From Candidatus Poseidoniaceae archaeon (GTDB taxonomy: Archaea; Thermoplasmatota; Poseidoniia; Poseidoniales; Poseidoniaceae): a stretch of DNA of 5,495 bases. The notes beneath the pieces were generated by a model. The model worked only from the letters and a program-made list of their open reading frames with translations, was not told the DNA's origin and made no database searches. The position numbers and the translations under genes are program-made. The stretch spans positions 1 to 5,495 of the forward strand of contig JAPKCL010000113.1 in the NCBI GenBank assembly GCA_028822955.1, written 5' to 3'. Every line of letters starts with the position of its first letter. Positions within the stretch are counted from its first letter, which is position 1. Positions 4,767-5,495 of the stretch are shown in pieces.

Positions 4767-5495
4767 ATGGCGGAACAAGGGAGTGTCGATTCCGAAGTTG
4801 GGAAAGAGCATGTCCTTGCCCATTTACTCTCACCCGATGACACCCGTTCACGTGGAGAACCGGAAATTGCGAGTAACATTGGTACACAATTGCAACACAT
4901 GGCTCTGAGCACATGGTCCATCTCCATATTGCGCCGGCTTCGTGATGCTTTCGGACGCCTGAAACCTCAATCCATCTTAGAGGTTGGAGCAGGTATTGGA
5001 CACCGTAGCGCATGGATTTATGATTTATTTGAAACCGATGGTTCAACACCCGAACGATATCAATTAGTGGAAGACGGTGCGAAATTCGCAGTAATTATTC
5101 GCCGCCTCATGCTTCGGCATGATGCCGAATCCTACACCACAATTGTCGTAGGTAATCTTGATGCGCTCATCGCTGAAACCAATGCCTGGCATGCCGCATC
5201 CTCGACAGGCCTCGAAGTCGGAACTCCTCCTTTGGAAAATCAACACGACGCAATCATCGTTGATGGTACCTCTGAAAACCGTGCTCGATATGTTCAGGCG
5301 TTACTGCCATTCCTTTCACCAAGTGGAGTCTTGTTTACAGTTGAACCTGACATGCCGCTTGGAAATGTTGAGGAAGACGACAAAGAAGGTATGGTTTTAG
5401 TCGATGGTTTCAATCAATGGATGGAATGTATTCAATCGGCAAATGAGACGCATCACATTGCCTTCATGCCGTTATTCGGTGGTACATTGGTTGCA
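4767..5495 (+). CDS. SAM-dependent methyltransferase, O-methyltransferase-like (3' end beyond window)
   Basis: The frame from the ATG at 4767 runs 243 codons to the window edge without a stop. An in-frame stop at 4728 and the lack of any other ATG after it fix this start. The class I Rossmann signature is clear. Motif I is ILEVGAGIGHRSAWI (residues 70-84), with the SAM-binding E-x-G-x-G. The acidic end of strand 2 is at E102 (YQLVEDGAKFAV). A strand-3 region IVVGNLDAL (126-134) is followed by strand 4, HDAIIVDGTSENRARY (160-175) with D166. Strand 5 is PSGVLFTVEPDM. The order, and the spacing of Asp to a following Tyr, resemble the YrrM/COMT-like O-methyltransferase family, but the substrate cannot be told from sequence. 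A 40-residue N-terminal region precedes the core, and a short insertion (about 141-158) lies before strand 4. There is no signal peptide, so it should be cytosolic. It is divergent from the zinc-ribbon gene, and no downstream partner is visible. Confidence -1.
   Translation, partial: MAEQGSVDSEVGKEHVLAHLLSPDDTRSRGEPEIASNIGTQLQHMALSTWSISILRRLRDAFGRLKPQSILEVGAGIGHRSAWIYDLFETDGSTPERYQLVEDGAKFAVIIRRLMLRHDAESYTTIVVGNLDALIAETNAWHAASSTGLEVGTPPLENQHDAIIVDGTSENRARYVQALLPFLSPSGVLFTVEPDMPLGNVEEDDKEGMVLVDGFNQWMECIQSANETHHIAFMPLFGGTLVA

Noticed and set aside
4510..4908. Plus-strand open frame with a Ser-rich repetitive translation (SSKISSSSMKPSSS)
   Set aside because: It is the antisense reading of the acidic duplication in the zinc-ribbon gene (GAA/GAT codons read as TTC/ATC/TCA frames). 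It overlaps two better-supported genes and has no recognisable domain.
4690..5049. Minus-strand 119-residue open frame opposite the methyltransferase start
   Set aside because: It is antisense to the methyltransferase N-terminus, including motif I, and shows no family features.
1..5495. A defence system, mobile element or CRISPR-like array
   Set aside because: The six genes are metabolic, translational, exported or of unknown function. No nuclease, integrase, transposase, phage or toxin features and no spaced repeats were seen.

Overview
The window looks like archaeal chromosome of moderate GC. Two families point to Archaea: a DtdA-type D-aminoacyl-tRNA deacylase (archaea and plants) and a zinc-ribbon protein of the HVO_0476 type (known to me from archaea). 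A monofunctional proline dehydrogenase and an acidic secreted Ig-like protein next to them fit a marine heterotrophic euryarchaeon such as Marine Group II (Poseidoniales/Thermoplasmatota). That placement is inference from gene content and style; there is no rRNA in the window to test it.

Layout. Positions 1-762 (minus) hold the N-terminal 254 residues of a secreted or membrane-anchored protein with Ig-like domains, which runs off the left edge. Positions 820-1755 (minus) hold an unrecognised cytoplasmic protein with a beta-propeller-like repeat character. A 76-bp divergent spacer separates it from dtdA (1832-2800, plus). Then come a 61-bp spacer and a proline dehydrogenase (2862-3839, plus). 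This gene meets the zinc-ribbon gene (3840-4670, minus) stop codon to stop codon with no spacer. A second divergent spacer of 96 bp leads into a SAM-dependent methyltransferase (4767-5495, plus) that runs off the right edge.

How the genes work together. There is no obvious single pathway. DtdA is translation quality control, removing D-amino acids from tRNA. Proline dehydrogenase feeds proline into central metabolism and the respiratory chain, as expected of a peptide-degrading heterotroph. The zinc-ribbon and methyltransferase proteins have no assigned substrate. dtdA and the proline dehydrogenase could be co-transcribed; the other neighbours are divergent or convergent. Two genes (dtdA and the Ig-like gene) have a TATA-like element about 23-31 bases before the start codon, which suggests leaderless transcripts.

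Coding density is very high and no gene-free stretch exceeds 100 bases. I found no tRNA, rRNA, CRISPR array, insertion sequence or attachment site. I do not see a new multi-gene system here. The points most worth a second look are an altered active-site motif in the proline dehydrogenase, the stop-to-stop gene junction with a hairpin inside the opposing gene, and an in-frame 51-bp duplication in the zinc-ribbon gene.
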